In this document: one piece after another, positions 1 through 9,538 of the stretch | Layout: each line of letters opens with the position of its first letter | How positions within the stretch are numbered: the stretch's first letter is position 1 | Assembly: GCA_002491195.1 (NCBI GenBank) | Contig: DKVL01000063.1 | Coordinates: forward strand, 45,747 to 109,746 | Direction: 5' to 3' | Source: Lachnospiraceae bacterium UBA7179 | Lineage (GTDB): Bacteria; Bacillota; Clostridia; Lachnospirales; Lachnospiraceae | DNA length: 64,000 bases | Translations under genes and position numbers: made by a program | The notes under the pieces: model-generated | Databases searched by the model: none | What the model was told of the DNA's origin: nothing | Seen by the model: the letters and a program-made list of their open reading frames with translations, nothing else

Positions 1-732
1 GGAGAATTTTTCCGGGAGGAGTCGCATGTGATGAAGCTGCGACGCGGGGGTGATCCGATGTGCAGGGCGGACTGGTCTGCACCGCATCTGGTGGTAAGAA
101 AGGATGGATCGCCGCTCTGTGAGGCGGGAAAAGTCATATCGCTAGACATGACTACGTTTGAATATCAGGGGGAGATCTTTGCCATGTGGTCGCAGAGACA
201 GTTTCTTCCGGTCGATCAGGGAGCGTGGCTGTATTTGGCGCGGATCGATGCAGATGAGCCGTGGAGGCTGACCAGCGATCCGGTGTGTATTGCAAAGCCG
301 GAGTACGGCTGGGAAAATAATCACACGTTCGTGGTGGAGGGGCCTTATGCGCTGGAGCGAAACGGGCAGCTCGTGGTGACATATTCTGGGGCGGCTGTCG
401 ACGCCACATACACAGTCGGCATGCTAAAGCCCAGGATGGGAAGCGACATCCTGAAGCCAGAGAATTGGCAGAAGAGCAACTATCCGCTGCTGACTTCCCG
501 GAGTGAGGAGGGGCAGTACGGAACGGGGCATAATGCCTATCTGACGGATGAGAATGGGATTGTGTGGAATTTTTACCATGCCAGGGCCGGTGTGGAGGCG
601 CCGCGTTCCTCCTTTGCGCGGAGGGTACATTTTGACGTGGACGGAGAACCGATGCTGGACGTGTTGGAGGAGCTGGATCTGCCAGGACAGATGCGGGAAG
701 TGGAAGGAAGACTCCGGGTTTTACTCTCATGA
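1..732 (+). CDS. GH43 family glycosidase, 5' end outside the window
   Basis: Probable cytoplasmic beta-xylosidase/arabinofuranosidase-type glycoside hydrolase of family 43. The frame is open from base 1 without a stop, so the gene begins upstream. An ATG at 28 preceded by a GGGAGGAG-like stretch is probably an internal methionine, because a GH43 starting there would lack the first propeller blade with the catalytic base Asp. Visible GH43 features are an FAMWSQRQ strand, LTSDPV-PEYGWE, the EGP motif carrying the presumed general acid Glu (VVEGPYALERNG), and the late GTGHNAY/FYHAR strand. No signal peptide can be judged. It lies 48 bp upstream of the GH31 gene in the same direction, consistent with one xylan-degradation operon. 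The exact substrate is inferred from context. Confidence 0.85.
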   Translation, partial: GEFFREESHVMKLRRGGDPMCRADWSAPHLVVRKDGSPLCEAGKVISLDMTTFEYQGEIFAMWSQRQFLPVDQGAWLYLARIDADEPWRLTSDPVCIAKPEYGWENNHTFVVEGPYALERNGQLVVTYSGAAVDATYTVGMLKPRMGSDILKPENWQKSNYPLLTSRSEEGQYGTGHNAYLTDENGIVWNFYHARAGVEAPRSSFARRVHFDVDGEPMLDVLEELDLPGQMREVEGRLRVLLS

Positions 733-780
733 GCGGCGGGGGATTCGGAATAAAAATGGAAATGGAACGGAGGGATTGAT

Positions 781-2784
781 ATGGGTAAAGTGTGGGCAGA
801 AGGAAAAAAACTGATGTTTGAGCGCAAGGATGAGCTGATGGTCATAGAGTCGTACGGTGAGAACTGCCTTCGGTGCAGGAGCACCAGAAATGCAAGGATT
901 TCCGACGAGAGCTGGACAGTATTGCCGCCGTCGACGCCGGACTGCTGTGTGATCGAGGGCGACGAGGAGAAGATGAAGATCTCGAACGGTCTGATTAGTG
1001 CGGTTGTGGAGGCCGGAAATCCATGGTACGGTGGTATCGTTACCTATTATAGGAAAGACAAGCAGATTCTGCGCACGAAGTTTGAGGGGGATTACACGAA
1101 CCGCAACAGACATGTGGAAGGGGAGCATTACCAGATACAGGTGATCTTTGAGGCAAATGAGGGAGAGCATTTTTATGGCATGGGGCAGGAGCAGGAGGAT
1201 CTGTTTGACAGAAAGGGAAGCACCTGCCAGATTATCCATTACAATACAAAGGCCACGCTTCCAGTCCTGTACTCTTCGCTTGGCTATGGATTCTTCTGGA
1301 ACAATCCGTCGCCGGGCAGATGTGAGACGACAAAAAATCACACAATGTTCGTTGCGGACAGTGCATATCAGGCAGATTATTTCATCTATGCGGGGGAGAC
1401 GCCGGCTGAGACGACCAGACTATATTGCGACCTGACAGGGTACACACCGCAGTTTCCGAGATGGGCAGCCGGTTTCTGGCAGTGTAAGCTCAGGTATGAG
1501 AGCCAGGAGGATTTGCTGGAGACGGCGCGGGAGTACAAACGGCGCGGGATTCCAATCGATGTGATTGTCATTGACTTTTTTCACTGGACAGAGCAGGGCG
1601 AGTGGAAGTTTGACCCGAAATACTGGCCGGATCCGCGCGCGATGTGTCAGGAGCTCGAGGAGATGGGAATCCGTCTGGTCGTGTCTGTGTGGCCCACAAT
1701 CAATCCGTCAAGTGAGAACTATCAGACAATGAGTGAACAAAATATGCTGGTGCGCACGGAAAACGGGCAATATGGTACATTTGACTTTTATGGGCAGCAG
1801 ACTTTTATCGATGTGATGAATCCCAGGACACAGAAGTTTGTCTGGAATAAGATCAAAGAGAACTATTACCAGTATGGGATCAGATCATTCTGGCTGGACG
1901 AGGCGGAACCGGAGGTGCATCCGCAGCAGCCGTCACACTTAAAGTATTATCTGGGAAACGGCGCCCAGGTAGCGCAGCTGTACCCTTATTATTATGCGAA
2001 GATGTTTTATGACGGGCTGAAGGAAGAGGGGGAGAAGGAGATCATTTCCCTGACAAGGGCGGCGTATCCGGGCAGCCAGCGGGTTGGCGCACTGGTGTGG
2101 AACGGCGATATCATGTCCCGTTTTCTGAACCTGAAGATGAGTATCAAGAGCGGACTGTCAATGGGAATGTGCGGGATTCCGTGGTGGAACTCTGATATTG
2201 GGGGATTTCTCAACGGTGATATCGAGAGCGATTACTTCCGGGAGCTGATCGTGAGATGGTTCCAGTTCGGCGTATTCTGCCCGGTAATGCGTCTGCATGG
2301 AGCCAGACTGCGCCCATCTTATCACAAGATGCGGCACCCGGAAATTATCGAGCCGAGCGGCGGTGACAATGAGATATGGTGCTTCGGCGAGCGCAACTAC
2401 CCGATATTAAAGGAACTGATCGAGCTGAGGGAACGCCTCAAGGATTACACCTGCCAGTATATGGATGTCGCCAGCGCTACAGGGGCTCCGATCATGCGCC
2501 CCATGTTCTGGGATTATTATCAGGATGAAACCTGCTATACTTTGGAGGATCAGTATATGTACGGGGAGGATATTCTGGTTGCTCCCATCTATGAGGAAGG
2601 ATGTACACAGAGACGGGTGTATCTGCCAGAAGGAAAATGGATACCGGTGAACGGTTGTCAGATGAGCAGCGTACCGGAAGCGGTGGACGGCGGCAAATGG
2701 ATGGACTGCAGCGCCCGTCTGGAGGAGTTCATTGTCTTTGTCAGAGAGGGGAGCAGTGTCCTGCAGTGCTTCCTGAAAGCATAG
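781..2784 (+). CDS. GH31 alpha-xylosidase / alpha-glucosidase
   Basis: A 667-residue retaining glycoside hydrolase of family 31 with no signal peptide, so probably cytoplasmic. The N-terminal beta-sandwich covers roughly residues 1-230, followed by the (beta/alpha)8 barrel and C-terminal beta domains. The nucleophile is D373 in WLDEAEPE, a form typical of YicI-like alpha-xylosidases. The acid/base is D443 in WNGD. The GIPWWNSDIGGF strand is also characteristic. The start ATG has GGAGGG nine bases upstream. Placed between GH43 and GH115 genes, it most plausibly removes alpha-linked xylose or glucose from imported hemicellulose oligosaccharides. Whether xylose or glucose is preferred cannot be settled from sequence. 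Confidence 0.9.
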   Translation: MGKVWAEGKKLMFERKDELMVIESYGENCLRCRSTRNARISDESWTVLPPSTPDCCVIEGDEEKMKISNGLISAVVEAGNPWYGGIVTYYRKDKQILRTKFEGDYTNRNRHVEGEHYQIQVIFEANEGEHFYGMGQEQEDLFDRKGSTCQIIHYNTKATLPVLYSSLGYGFFWNNPSPGRCETTKNHTMFVADSAYQADYFIYAGETPAETTRLYCDLTGYTPQFPRWAAGFWQCKLRYESQEDLLETAREYKRRGIPIDVIVIDFFHWTEQGEWKFDPKYWPDPRAMCQELEEMGIRLVVSVWPTINPSSENYQTMSEQNMLVRTENGQYGTFDFYGQQTFIDVMNPRTQKFVWNKIKENYYQYGIRSFWLDEAEPEVHPQQPSHLKYYLGNGAQVAQLYPYYYAKMFYDGLKEEGEKEIISLTRAAYPGSQRVGALVWNGDIMSRFLNLKMSIKSGLSMGMCGIPWWNSDIGGFLNGDIESDYFRELIVRWFQFGVFCPVMRLHGARLRPSYHKMRHPEIIEPSGGDNEIWCFGERNYPILKELIELRERLKDYTCQYMDVASATGAPIMRPMFWDYYQDETCYTLEDQYMYGEDILVAPIYEEGCTQRRVYLPEGKWIPVNGCQMSSVPEAVDGGKWMDCSARLEEFIVFVREGSSVLQCFLKA

Positions 2785-2855
2785 GCCGAAGGTGGAACAG
2801 ATATGCAGATTTTGCGTAGTGGAAATAGGAATAACAGAAAGTGAGATCAATCAAA

Positions 2856-5792
2856 ATGAACACATTTACTATATTTGAGAACAACAGACTGACACAGCTC
2901 TGTATTGAAAATGAGGCGTTCGAGGGTGTAAAGCGGATCGGCGCGCGCGTGGCGTGTGATATCGGGCTTGTGACGGGGATGGAACCCGAGATCGTGACGT
3001 CGGCAGCGCAGTGCAGTAGTGATAGGATTGTCATCTTTGCGACGCTGGGGAAGAGTCCGCTGCTGGATGCGCTCGAGGCATCGGGCAGATGGAGCAGCGG
3101 GCAGATCCAGGGGAAGCGGGAAGTTTACCAGATGCAGGTCGTGAGTGCACCCTTTTCCAAGGCACATGGAGGTGTTATGCCATCTATTGATGGCATAACA
3201 TCCGTGAAGGAAGCGCTGGTGGTCGCGGGAAGCGACAAGCGCGGGACGATCTATGGTATGTTTCACTTGTCAGAGCTGTGCGGCGTGTCGCCTTTAATTT
3301 ACTGGGGTGATGTTGTTCCGCAGAAAAAAGATACTGTGATCCTGCCGATCGGGGATGGGCTTATCTCAAAGGAGCCGTCTGTGAGATACCGCGGCTTTTT
3401 TATCAACGACGAGTGGCCTGCCTTTGGAAACTGGTGTTCGGAGACGTTTGGAGGTGTCAATGCCAAAGCTTACGAGGAGATTTTTATCCTGCTGCTGCGC
3501 CTCAAGGGAAATTATCTCTGGCCTGCGATGTGGGACTCGGTCTTTTCCGAGGAGGGACTGGGGCTTGCGAGCGCAGAGCTTGCAGATACCTATGGCGTTG
3601 TCATGGGGACATCACACCACGAGCCGCTGTGCCGCGCGGGAGCGGAGTGGCAGCGGATCTATCAGCGGTACGGCACGGACAACACATGGAGCTTCGTGTC
3701 TAACAGGGAGGCGATCACAGAATTTTGGAAGGATGGTATTCTGCGCAACAAGCCGTTTGAGAATGTGATCACGATCGGAATGCGCGGCGAGAGTGATTCC
3801 ATGCTGCTTCCGGCGGATGCGGGATTGGCGGACAATGTGCAGGTCATCAAGGATGCCATCGTGACACAGCATGCGCTGCTGCGCGAGTATATGGATAAAG
3901 ATCTGAAGGATATTCCGCGCATGCTCGCCATCTACAAGGAAGTGGAGGATTACTATTATGGGGATGCGACCTGTGAGGGACTGAAGGGCTGGGAGGAGCT
4001 CGACGATGTGATATTGCTGCTCTGCGAGGACAATTTCGGCAATACGAGGGGGCTGCCGGATGAGACGGACCGAAAGCACCCTGGCGGTTATGGAATGTAC
4101 TATCACTTTGATTATCACGGAGGTCCTATCAGCTATGAATGGCAGAATACGGCGCGGCTGACCAAGACGTGGGAGCAGATGACGCAGGCATACGAGTACG
4201 GTGTGCGTGAGCTCTGGATTGTCAATGTGGGCGATCTGAAGGGCGCGGAGTATCCACTGTGCTATTTTATGGATCTGGCGTACGACTATGAGACCTACAG
4301 CCAGAAGAATAAGACAGAAGAATATGCAAGGACATGGATCGAGCAGCAGTTTGGAAGCCGCCTTGATAAAAATGACAAGCAGGATCTGCTGACGCTGCTG
4401 GACGGTTACACGAAGTGGAATGCGGCAAGGCACCCGGAGGCGATGGCGCCGGATATCTATCACCCCTGCCATTTCCGCGAAGGAGAGCGCGTCTGGAATG
4501 AGGTGCATGGACTGATGGAGACAGCAGAGAGGCTGAGGGAGCATATGCCGGCGGAGTGTAAGGATGCGTATGGCAGTATGATCTATTATCCGGCGATGGC
4601 GTCCCTCAATCTGATCCTGATGCACATCGAGGCGGGCTGCAATGCATTTTATGCAGGGCAGGGCAGTATGGCAGCGAATGTTATTGGCACGAGTGTCAGA
4701 TGGCGCGCAGTAAAGGACCGCCAGTATGTGCAGGAATATCATGCCCTGGCGGGTGGCAAGTGGAATCATATGATGGATTCCGCGCACACAGGTTTTCGCA
4801 GCTGGGATGCCCACAACTGGACGTATCCGACAGTGCAGGAGGTGATACCGCTTCCGATGGCGAAAATGATTGTCGGCTTCCGCGGCGGGGAGGCCTATCA
4901 TCTGGGCGCACACTGGCAGGACAGCAGTTATCCCTGCAATGACGATTTCACCAGACCAGACACGAAGGATGTGGTCATCGAGCTTGGCAGCCGCGGAGAT
5001 GTGGATTTCTCATACCGCGTGCAATGTGATAAACCGTGGGTGTGTTTTGGCACGACCGAGGGAAGTGTGGAGAGCCTGACAAAGGGAAAGGAAAGTATTG
5101 TGGTCACCTGTGACAGGGCGAAGATAAAGGGAATGGAGCGCGCGCTGGTCGAGATTTTTGTCACCTTTGTAAATGGTGAGAAGACAGTCGGAAGACTGGA
5201 GCTTCTGGCAGAGGAGGTAAACGATCAGAGCATTTACACAGCAGGAACCTATATTGAAAAGCAGGGTTATATCGCGATGAACGCGGACGGTTTTACGGAG
5301 AAGAAGGACGTGGGAGACGAAGGCTTTGACGTCATCGCGCACCTTGGCAGGATGGGGGCTGCGGTGAAAGCTTTCCCAGTCACAAAATCGTGGATCGATG
5401 CGGCGGATGCGCCCTATCTGCGATATACGTTTGCCGCAGAGAACGCGATGGATTACATCATACGGTTCTATCTGCTGCCCAGGAACCCGGTCGTCAAAGG
5501 AAAGCGCATGCGCTTTGCGTTCTCCGTCAACGGGGAGCGCAGAAAGATACTGGACACGGTGTCAGATTCCTTCCGCGCGGATTGTGCATGTGAGGAGTGG
5601 AACCGCGGTGTGCTCGACAATATCCGCATCGTCGAATCGGTTGTTCCGGTGAAAAAGGGTGAGAACCAGTTGTATTTCTATGCGTCAGACCCGGGGATTG
5701 TGCTGGAGCGCATTGTCCTGTATCCTGAAAATACGAAGCTCCCAGAGTCTTATCTGGGACCTGTCGAGAGCTGGCGGGTACAGTCGCATTAA
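2856..5792 (+). CDS. GH115 xylan alpha-1,2-glucuronidase
   Basis: A long protein (978 residues from ATG 2856) matching family 115, which removes (4-O-methyl)glucuronic acid from glucuronoxylan and its oligomers. Characteristic stretches are VVAGSDKRGTIYGM, SELCGVSPLIYWGDV, RYRGFFINDEWP, LKGNYLWPAMWDS, GTSHHEPL and YHFDYHGGPISYEW, followed by a helical region and a C-terminal beta-rich module. There is no signal peptide, so it acts on imported oligosaccharides. A GTG at 2841 in the same frame is an alternative start. ATG 2856 is preferred because an AGTGAG purine stretch lies about ten bases before it. The product, glucuronate, connects to the uxuB gene at the end of the locus. Confidence 0.92.
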   Translation: MNTFTIFENNRLTQLCIENEAFEGVKRIGARVACDIGLVTGMEPEIVTSAAQCSSDRIVIFATLGKSPLLDALEASGRWSSGQIQGKREVYQMQVVSAPFSKAHGGVMPSIDGITSVKEALVVAGSDKRGTIYGMFHLSELCGVSPLIYWGDVVPQKKDTVILPIGDGLISKEPSVRYRGFFINDEWPAFGNWCSETFGGVNAKAYEEIFILLLRLKGNYLWPAMWDSVFSEEGLGLASAELADTYGVVMGTSHHEPLCRAGAEWQRIYQRYGTDNTWSFVSNREAITEFWKDGILRNKPFENVITIGMRGESDSMLLPADAGLADNVQVIKDAIVTQHALLREYMDKDLKDIPRMLAIYKEVEDYYYGDATCEGLKGWEELDDVILLLCEDNFGNTRGLPDETDRKHPGGYGMYYHFDYHGGPISYEWQNTARLTKTWEQMTQAYEYGVRELWIVNVGDLKGAEYPLCYFMDLAYDYETYSQKNKTEEYARTWIEQQFGSRLDKNDKQDLLTLLDGYTKWNAARHPEAMAPDIYHPCHFREGERVWNEVHGLMETAERLREHMPAECKDAYGSMIYYPAMASLNLILMHIEAGCNAFYAGQGSMAANVIGTSVRWRAVKDRQYVQEYHALAGGKWNHMMDSAHTGFRSWDAHNWTYPTVQEVIPLPMAKMIVGFRGGEAYHLGAHWQDSSYPCNDDFTRPDTKDVVIELGSRGDVDFSYRVQCDKPWVCFGTTEGSVESLTKGKESIVVTCDRAKIKGMERALVEIFVTFVNGEKTVGRLELLAEEVNDQSIYTAGTYIEKQGYIAMNADGFTEKKDVGDEGFDVIAHLGRMGAAVKAFPVTKSWIDAADAPYLRYTFAAENAMDYIIRFYLLPRNPVVKGKRMRFAFSVNGERRKILDTVSDSFRADCACEEWNRGVLDNIRIVESVVPVKKGENQLYFYASDPGIVLERIVLYPENTKLPESYLGPVESWRVQSH

Positions 5793-5876
5793 CTAGGAAT
5801 CGTTCAGCTGCAAAGAAGAAAATATGGCAAATGTAGTCATACGCATTATAATCATGGAAAAGTAAAGGAGATGATA

Positions 5877-7598
5877 ATGATGGTAGGACCAAAAGCACCA
5901 AAAGATCCTGAGAAAAAACGATCAGGTTTTTGTATTATGAGAAACAAGCAGATCTCCGGATCTGCACAAGCAAACGGAACAGGTGTTCAATTTATCTATT
6001 TAAATGATGGCCGCATGGTATCGAGTGCGCAGATTGTCGGAAATATCTCTGACGAATCGATGCTCGGGCTGCTCACGACGACGGAGGGATTCCGGCGTCT
6101 GGTGCACAGCATCGGCGTCAGCGTGGAAATGGACAGCGCGGGCAAGAAGGCGGTGTTTGAATTTCAGATGTACGGGAAGTCTGACATGTATGGCTCTGGC
6201 ACGACACTTCGCATGGAAGTCCCGGCGGATGGTATGGAATATGTATTGAACCTGTCAGATCATGACTGGTCGGACGACGATGACATTCCAGGGCAGATCC
6301 GCTTTGTGTTCGATGAGCCGCAGAAGGATGGCGCGGCGGCGCAGGCGCTGGCGACGGTGAAGTTCTATCTCAACGATGGCTTTACGGCGCCGGAGCCGGA
6401 GGAGGAGGAACAGGTTGACTTTGCGTGCGGTGCATATCAGGAGATGCTGCGAAAATCCCTGGTGCAGACTGGAAACAATGCGCGTCTGAAAGCTGCCATC
6501 GAGCGGGCAAAACGGGGCGAGGACATCACGATCGCCTTTATTGGAGGCTCGATCACGCAGGGGGCAGGCGCGGTTCCCATCAACACAAAGTGTTATGCAT
6601 GGAAAACTTTTGAGGGACTCTGCAGCCTTGCGGGAAAGGGCGTGGACGAGAACATTCATTATGTCAAGGCGGGCGTGGGCGGTACGCCTTCCGAGCTTGG
6701 CATGATTCGCTATGAACGCGACGTGTGCAGGGACGGGAAAGTGGCGCCGGACATTGTGATCGTGGAGTTTTCGGTAAATGACGAGGGTGATGAGACAAAG
6801 GGTGTCTGCTATGAATCGCTGGTCAGGAAGATCCTTGCGGCAGAGAACAAGCCTGCCGTCATCCTGCTGTTTGCCGTGTTTGCCAATGACTGGAACCTGC
6901 AGGAGCGGCTTGGCGTTGTGGGAGAGCGTTATCAGCTGCCGATGGTCAGCACGCGGGACTGTGTGGTGGAGCAGTTTTACCAAAAATCAGGTGAAGGCAA
7001 AGTCGTGACGAAGAACCAGTTCTTTTATGACTGCTTCCACCCGACCAACATCGGACATCAGATCATGGCGGACGGACTCGTTTATCTGATGCGGGAGGCG
7101 GACAGGAGCCCGATGGACGAGGACACGCTCGATCTGGCGTCAGTTCCGGCAGTGATCGGCGGCGCTTTTGAACAGGTCTGGCTCTATGACCGCAGCAGTG
7201 AGGCGGAGACGGTAAGGATCCTATCGGCTGGGGATTTTGCGGAGACAGACGACGAACTGCAGGGTGTCGAGATGGACAGGGATCTGACACAGACCAAAGA
7301 GTTTCCATATAATTGGAAGCATATGAAGGGTGAAAAACCTTTTGTTATGGAGATCTGCTGTACCGGACTCGTAATGGTGAACAAGGATTCGGGAGCGCCG
7401 GATGCGGGATGTGCGCAGGTGTTTGTCGACGGGGAGGCGGTGCTGTCTGTCGATCCGAAAGTCAACGGCTGGACGCACTGCAATCCGCTGATCTGTTTCC
7501 AGAACCGTGAGCGCAGGACATGGCGCGTCGAAGTCAGGATGCAGCCGGGGGACGAGGACAAAGAATTTACAATCCTTGGATTTGGCGTTGTGAGCTAA
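5877..7598 (+). CDS. SGNH/GDSL hydrolase, probable acetyl(xylan) esterase
   Basis: About 573 residues. The N-terminal ~190 residues form a beta-rich region of unknown role. The catalytic SGNH domain follows: block I GGSITQG with nucleophile Ser, block II Gly in VGGTPSELG, block III Asn in EFSVNDEGD and block V Asp/His in DCFHPTNIGHQ. A further beta domain closes the protein. It lacks a signal peptide. The motif layout and the GH115/GH43 neighbours point to deacetylation of acetylated xylo-oligosaccharides in the cytoplasm. Four ATGs cluster at the 5' end; the AAAGGAG ending at 5870 abuts ATG 5871, so 5877 (spacing 6) or 5880 is the likely start. The carbohydrate-esterase family is not assigned. 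Confidence 0.85.
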   Translation: MMVGPKAPKDPEKKRSGFCIMRNKQISGSAQANGTGVQFIYLNDGRMVSSAQIVGNISDESMLGLLTTTEGFRRLVHSIGVSVEMDSAGKKAVFEFQMYGKSDMYGSGTTLRMEVPADGMEYVLNLSDHDWSDDDDIPGQIRFVFDEPQKDGAAAQALATVKFYLNDGFTAPEPEEEEQVDFACGAYQEMLRKSLVQTGNNARLKAAIERAKRGEDITIAFIGGSITQGAGAVPINTKCYAWKTFEGLCSLAGKGVDENIHYVKAGVGGTPSELGMIRYERDVCRDGKVAPDIVIVEFSVNDEGDETKGVCYESLVRKILAAENKPAVILLFAVFANDWNLQERLGVVGERYQLPMVSTRDCVVEQFYQKSGEGKVVTKNQFFYDCFHPTNIGHQIMADGLVYLMREADRSPMDEDTLDLASVPAVIGGAFEQVWLYDRSSEAETVRILSAGDFAETDDELQGVEMDRDLTQTKEFPYNWKHMKGEKPFVMEICCTGLVMVNKDSGAPDAGCAQVFVDGEAVLSVDPKVNGWTHCNPLICFQNRERRTWRVEVRMQPGDEDKEFTILGFGVVS

Positions 7599-7614
7599 TT
7601 TCGTCCCGTCGTTT

Positions 7615-7671
7615 AGGAACTGTGCAGAAATAGACAAGTCAAGGGGCATAGGTTATTTTTGCATGGTTCCT
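7615..7671. repeat. Imperfect inverted repeat between esterase and exporter genes
   Basis: Two 18-base arms (7615-7632 and 7654-7671) match at 15 of 18 positions, both ending in AGGAAC at the outer tips. The hairpin fills most of the gap between the esterase stop and the exporter start. It has no terminal T-run, so it is more likely an RNA-processing or attenuation structure, or a small repetitive element, than a simple terminator. Confidence 0.5.
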
Positions 7672-7702
7672 TAGTGAAGTTGTTATGAGGGGATATAAGA
7701 AT

Positions 7703-9538
7703 ATGAAAAGAAAGAAGACAAAAGAGAAGGAAGAAGATAAAAATCCGCTGCATGTGGAGTATGGTCTGTTTAGCAACGTCAGATATATGCTGCATCAGAT
7801 GGTGGAGGCGGACAGCAATATTCTGCCGCTGATGCTGCTGGGGGCTGTCTGCGCGCCGTTTACGCAGTATCTGTGGGGATTTCTGTCCAGACTTATCGTT
7901 GACAGGATCACAGGGTATGATACAGGGGAGAATCTTGCGGTTGTGATCTGCGCGTTCTGCGCAGTGCGTCTTGTGACGGTGGTGCTGCAGACTTATTATA
8001 ACAGCAATTGGTGGCGGTATATCAGTACCAGGATGAAGATGACGCAGGAGAAGAATCTCAAGATCATGCGGATCGATTTTGAGCATCTCGAGGACAGCGA
8101 TGTGATGGACTGCTGCCAGAAGGCGGAACGGGCCGTGTCAAACAACAATTCCGGTCCAGAGGGGATGATCCGTGAGATGGCATCTCTGCTGAGCAACCTG
8201 AGTGTGGCAGTCGCGGGTTTGTTCATACTGGGTGTTGTCAATCCGCTGCTCATCACGCTGGCGGTGGATTTCTGGCTGTTCAACCGCATCTCAAAAGAGG
8301 ATAAGGAACAGGTGTGGGACAAGCTGTCTACATGGTGGCGCAAGAATAATTATATGGAGAATATCACGAGGGATTTTGCAGCGGCAAAGGATATCCGCAT
8401 GTTTGGGCTGACGGGGTGGCTGATGCAGAAATACCAGGAGCTGATGGCAGAGCGGTTTGAGAAGGAACAGCTGCACCAGCGCATCTGGCAGCGGCAGAGA
8501 ATGATGACATGTGTAACCATGCTTTTGAGCCAGGGGCTGATCTACGCATGGCTGATCTACGCTGTCGTGACTGGAAGGATGACACTTGGCGGGTTCACGC
8601 TCTACCTCTCGTCCTACAACACGTTTGCAGGTGCAGTGTGGATGGTCATGCGGGGCATTGCAGAACTGATCGCAAAGAGCAGGGAAGTGGATGATTTTCG
8701 CAGCTTTATGGACTTTGACGGCGGAGATGAGGATCTGGGCGGGATACAGGTACCTGTGTCGAAGGATTATGAATTTGTATTCTGTGATGTCTCTTTTCGC
8801 TATCCCAAGGCGGAACAGTATGCCCTGGAGCATCTGAACCTGACTTTGAAGGCGGGGGAGCGGCTTGCCGTGGTGGGACTCAACGGCGCGGGGAAATCGA
8901 CCTTTATCAAGCTGTTGCTGCGCCTCTATGAGCCGACGGAGGGCGAGATCTTACTGAATGGCGTCAATGTGAAGGAGTACAACAAACACAGTTATTATAA
9001 GCTGTTTGCGCCGGCATTTCAGACGGTGGAGCTGTTCGCGTTTCCGCTGGCTGAGAATGTGTCCATGCAGCCGCCGCAGGAGACGGACTGCGCAAAGGCA
9101 GAGGCGCGCCTGCAGGATGCAGGGCTTTCGGAGAAGCTTGCCGGTCTGCCGGACGGTGTGCACACACAGATGTTAAAGGTCATCTATGATGACGGCGTCG
9201 ACCTGTCGGGAGGTGAGCGGCAGAAGCTTGCACTGGCGAGGGCACTGTACAAGGATGCGCCGATTGTGGTGCTCGACGAGCCGACAGCGGCGCTCGATGC
9301 GCTGGCAGAGAGCCGTCTCTATGAGAATTTTGACAGGCTGATCGGCGGGAAATCAGCAGTCTATATCAGCCACCGCCTCAGCTCGACGCGCTTCTGCGAC
9401 AGGGTGGCGATGTTTGTGGACGGAAAGCTTGCGGAGCTTGGAACCCACGAAATGTTGATGGAACAGAATGGAAAGTATGCGGAGATGTTTCGGATCCAGG
9501 CACAGTACTATGTGGAGGAGGTGCAGGAGAATGCATGA
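7703..9538 (+). CDS. ABC exporter half-transporter (permease-ATPase fusion) 1
   Basis: A type-IV ABC half-transporter of about 611 residues: an N-terminal transmembrane domain followed by an ATPase domain. Walker A is GLNGAGKST near residue 392, the signature is DLSGGERQ near 501, Walker B is IVVLDEP near 524, and the switch His is in ISHRLSS. The catalytic Glu after Walker B is present, so this site should be active. ATG 7703 is preferred over 7685 because AGGGG lies about ten bases before it. The gene overlaps the next exporter by 8 bp, so the two probably form a heterodimer. The substrate is unknown; location inside a xylan locus is unusual for an exporter. Confidence 0.88.
   Translation: MKRKKTKEKEEDKNPLHVEYGLFSNVRYMLHQMVEADSNILPLMLLGAVCAPFTQYLWGFLSRLIVDRITGYDTGENLAVVICAFCAVRLVTVVLQTYYNSNWWRYISTRMKMTQEKNLKIMRIDFEHLEDSDVMDCCQKAERAVSNNNSGPEGMIREMASLLSNLSVAVAGLFILGVVNPLLITLAVDFWLFNRISKEDKEQVWDKLSTWWRKNNYMENITRDFAAAKDIRMFGLTGWLMQKYQELMAERFEKEQLHQRIWQRQRMMTCVTMLLSQGLIYAWLIYAVVTGRMTLGGFTLYLSSYNTFAGAVWMVMRGIAELIAKSREVDDFRSFMDFDGGDEDLGGIQVPVSKDYEFVFCDVSFRYPKAEQYALEHLNLTLKAGERLAVVGLNGAGKSTFIKLLLRLYEPTEGEILLNGVNVKEYNKHSYYKLFAPAFQTVELFAFPLAENVSMQPPQETDCAKAEARLQDAGLSEKLAGLPDGVHTQMLKVIYDDGVDLSGGERQKLALARALYKDAPIVVLDEPTAALDALAESRLYENFDRLIGGKSAVYISHRLSSTRFCDRVAMFVDGKLAELGTHEMLMEQNGKYAEMFRIQAQYYVEEVQENA

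Noticed and set aside
28..732. Complete GH43 gene starting at ATG 28
   Set aside because: A ribosome-like sequence is present, but the protein would lack the first blade and catalytic base, and the frame is open to the window edge.
3612..4913. 433-codon open frame on the minus strand inside the GH115 gene
   Set aside because: It is antisense to a strongly supported enzyme; its composition is that of a shadow frame and it has no recognisable domain.
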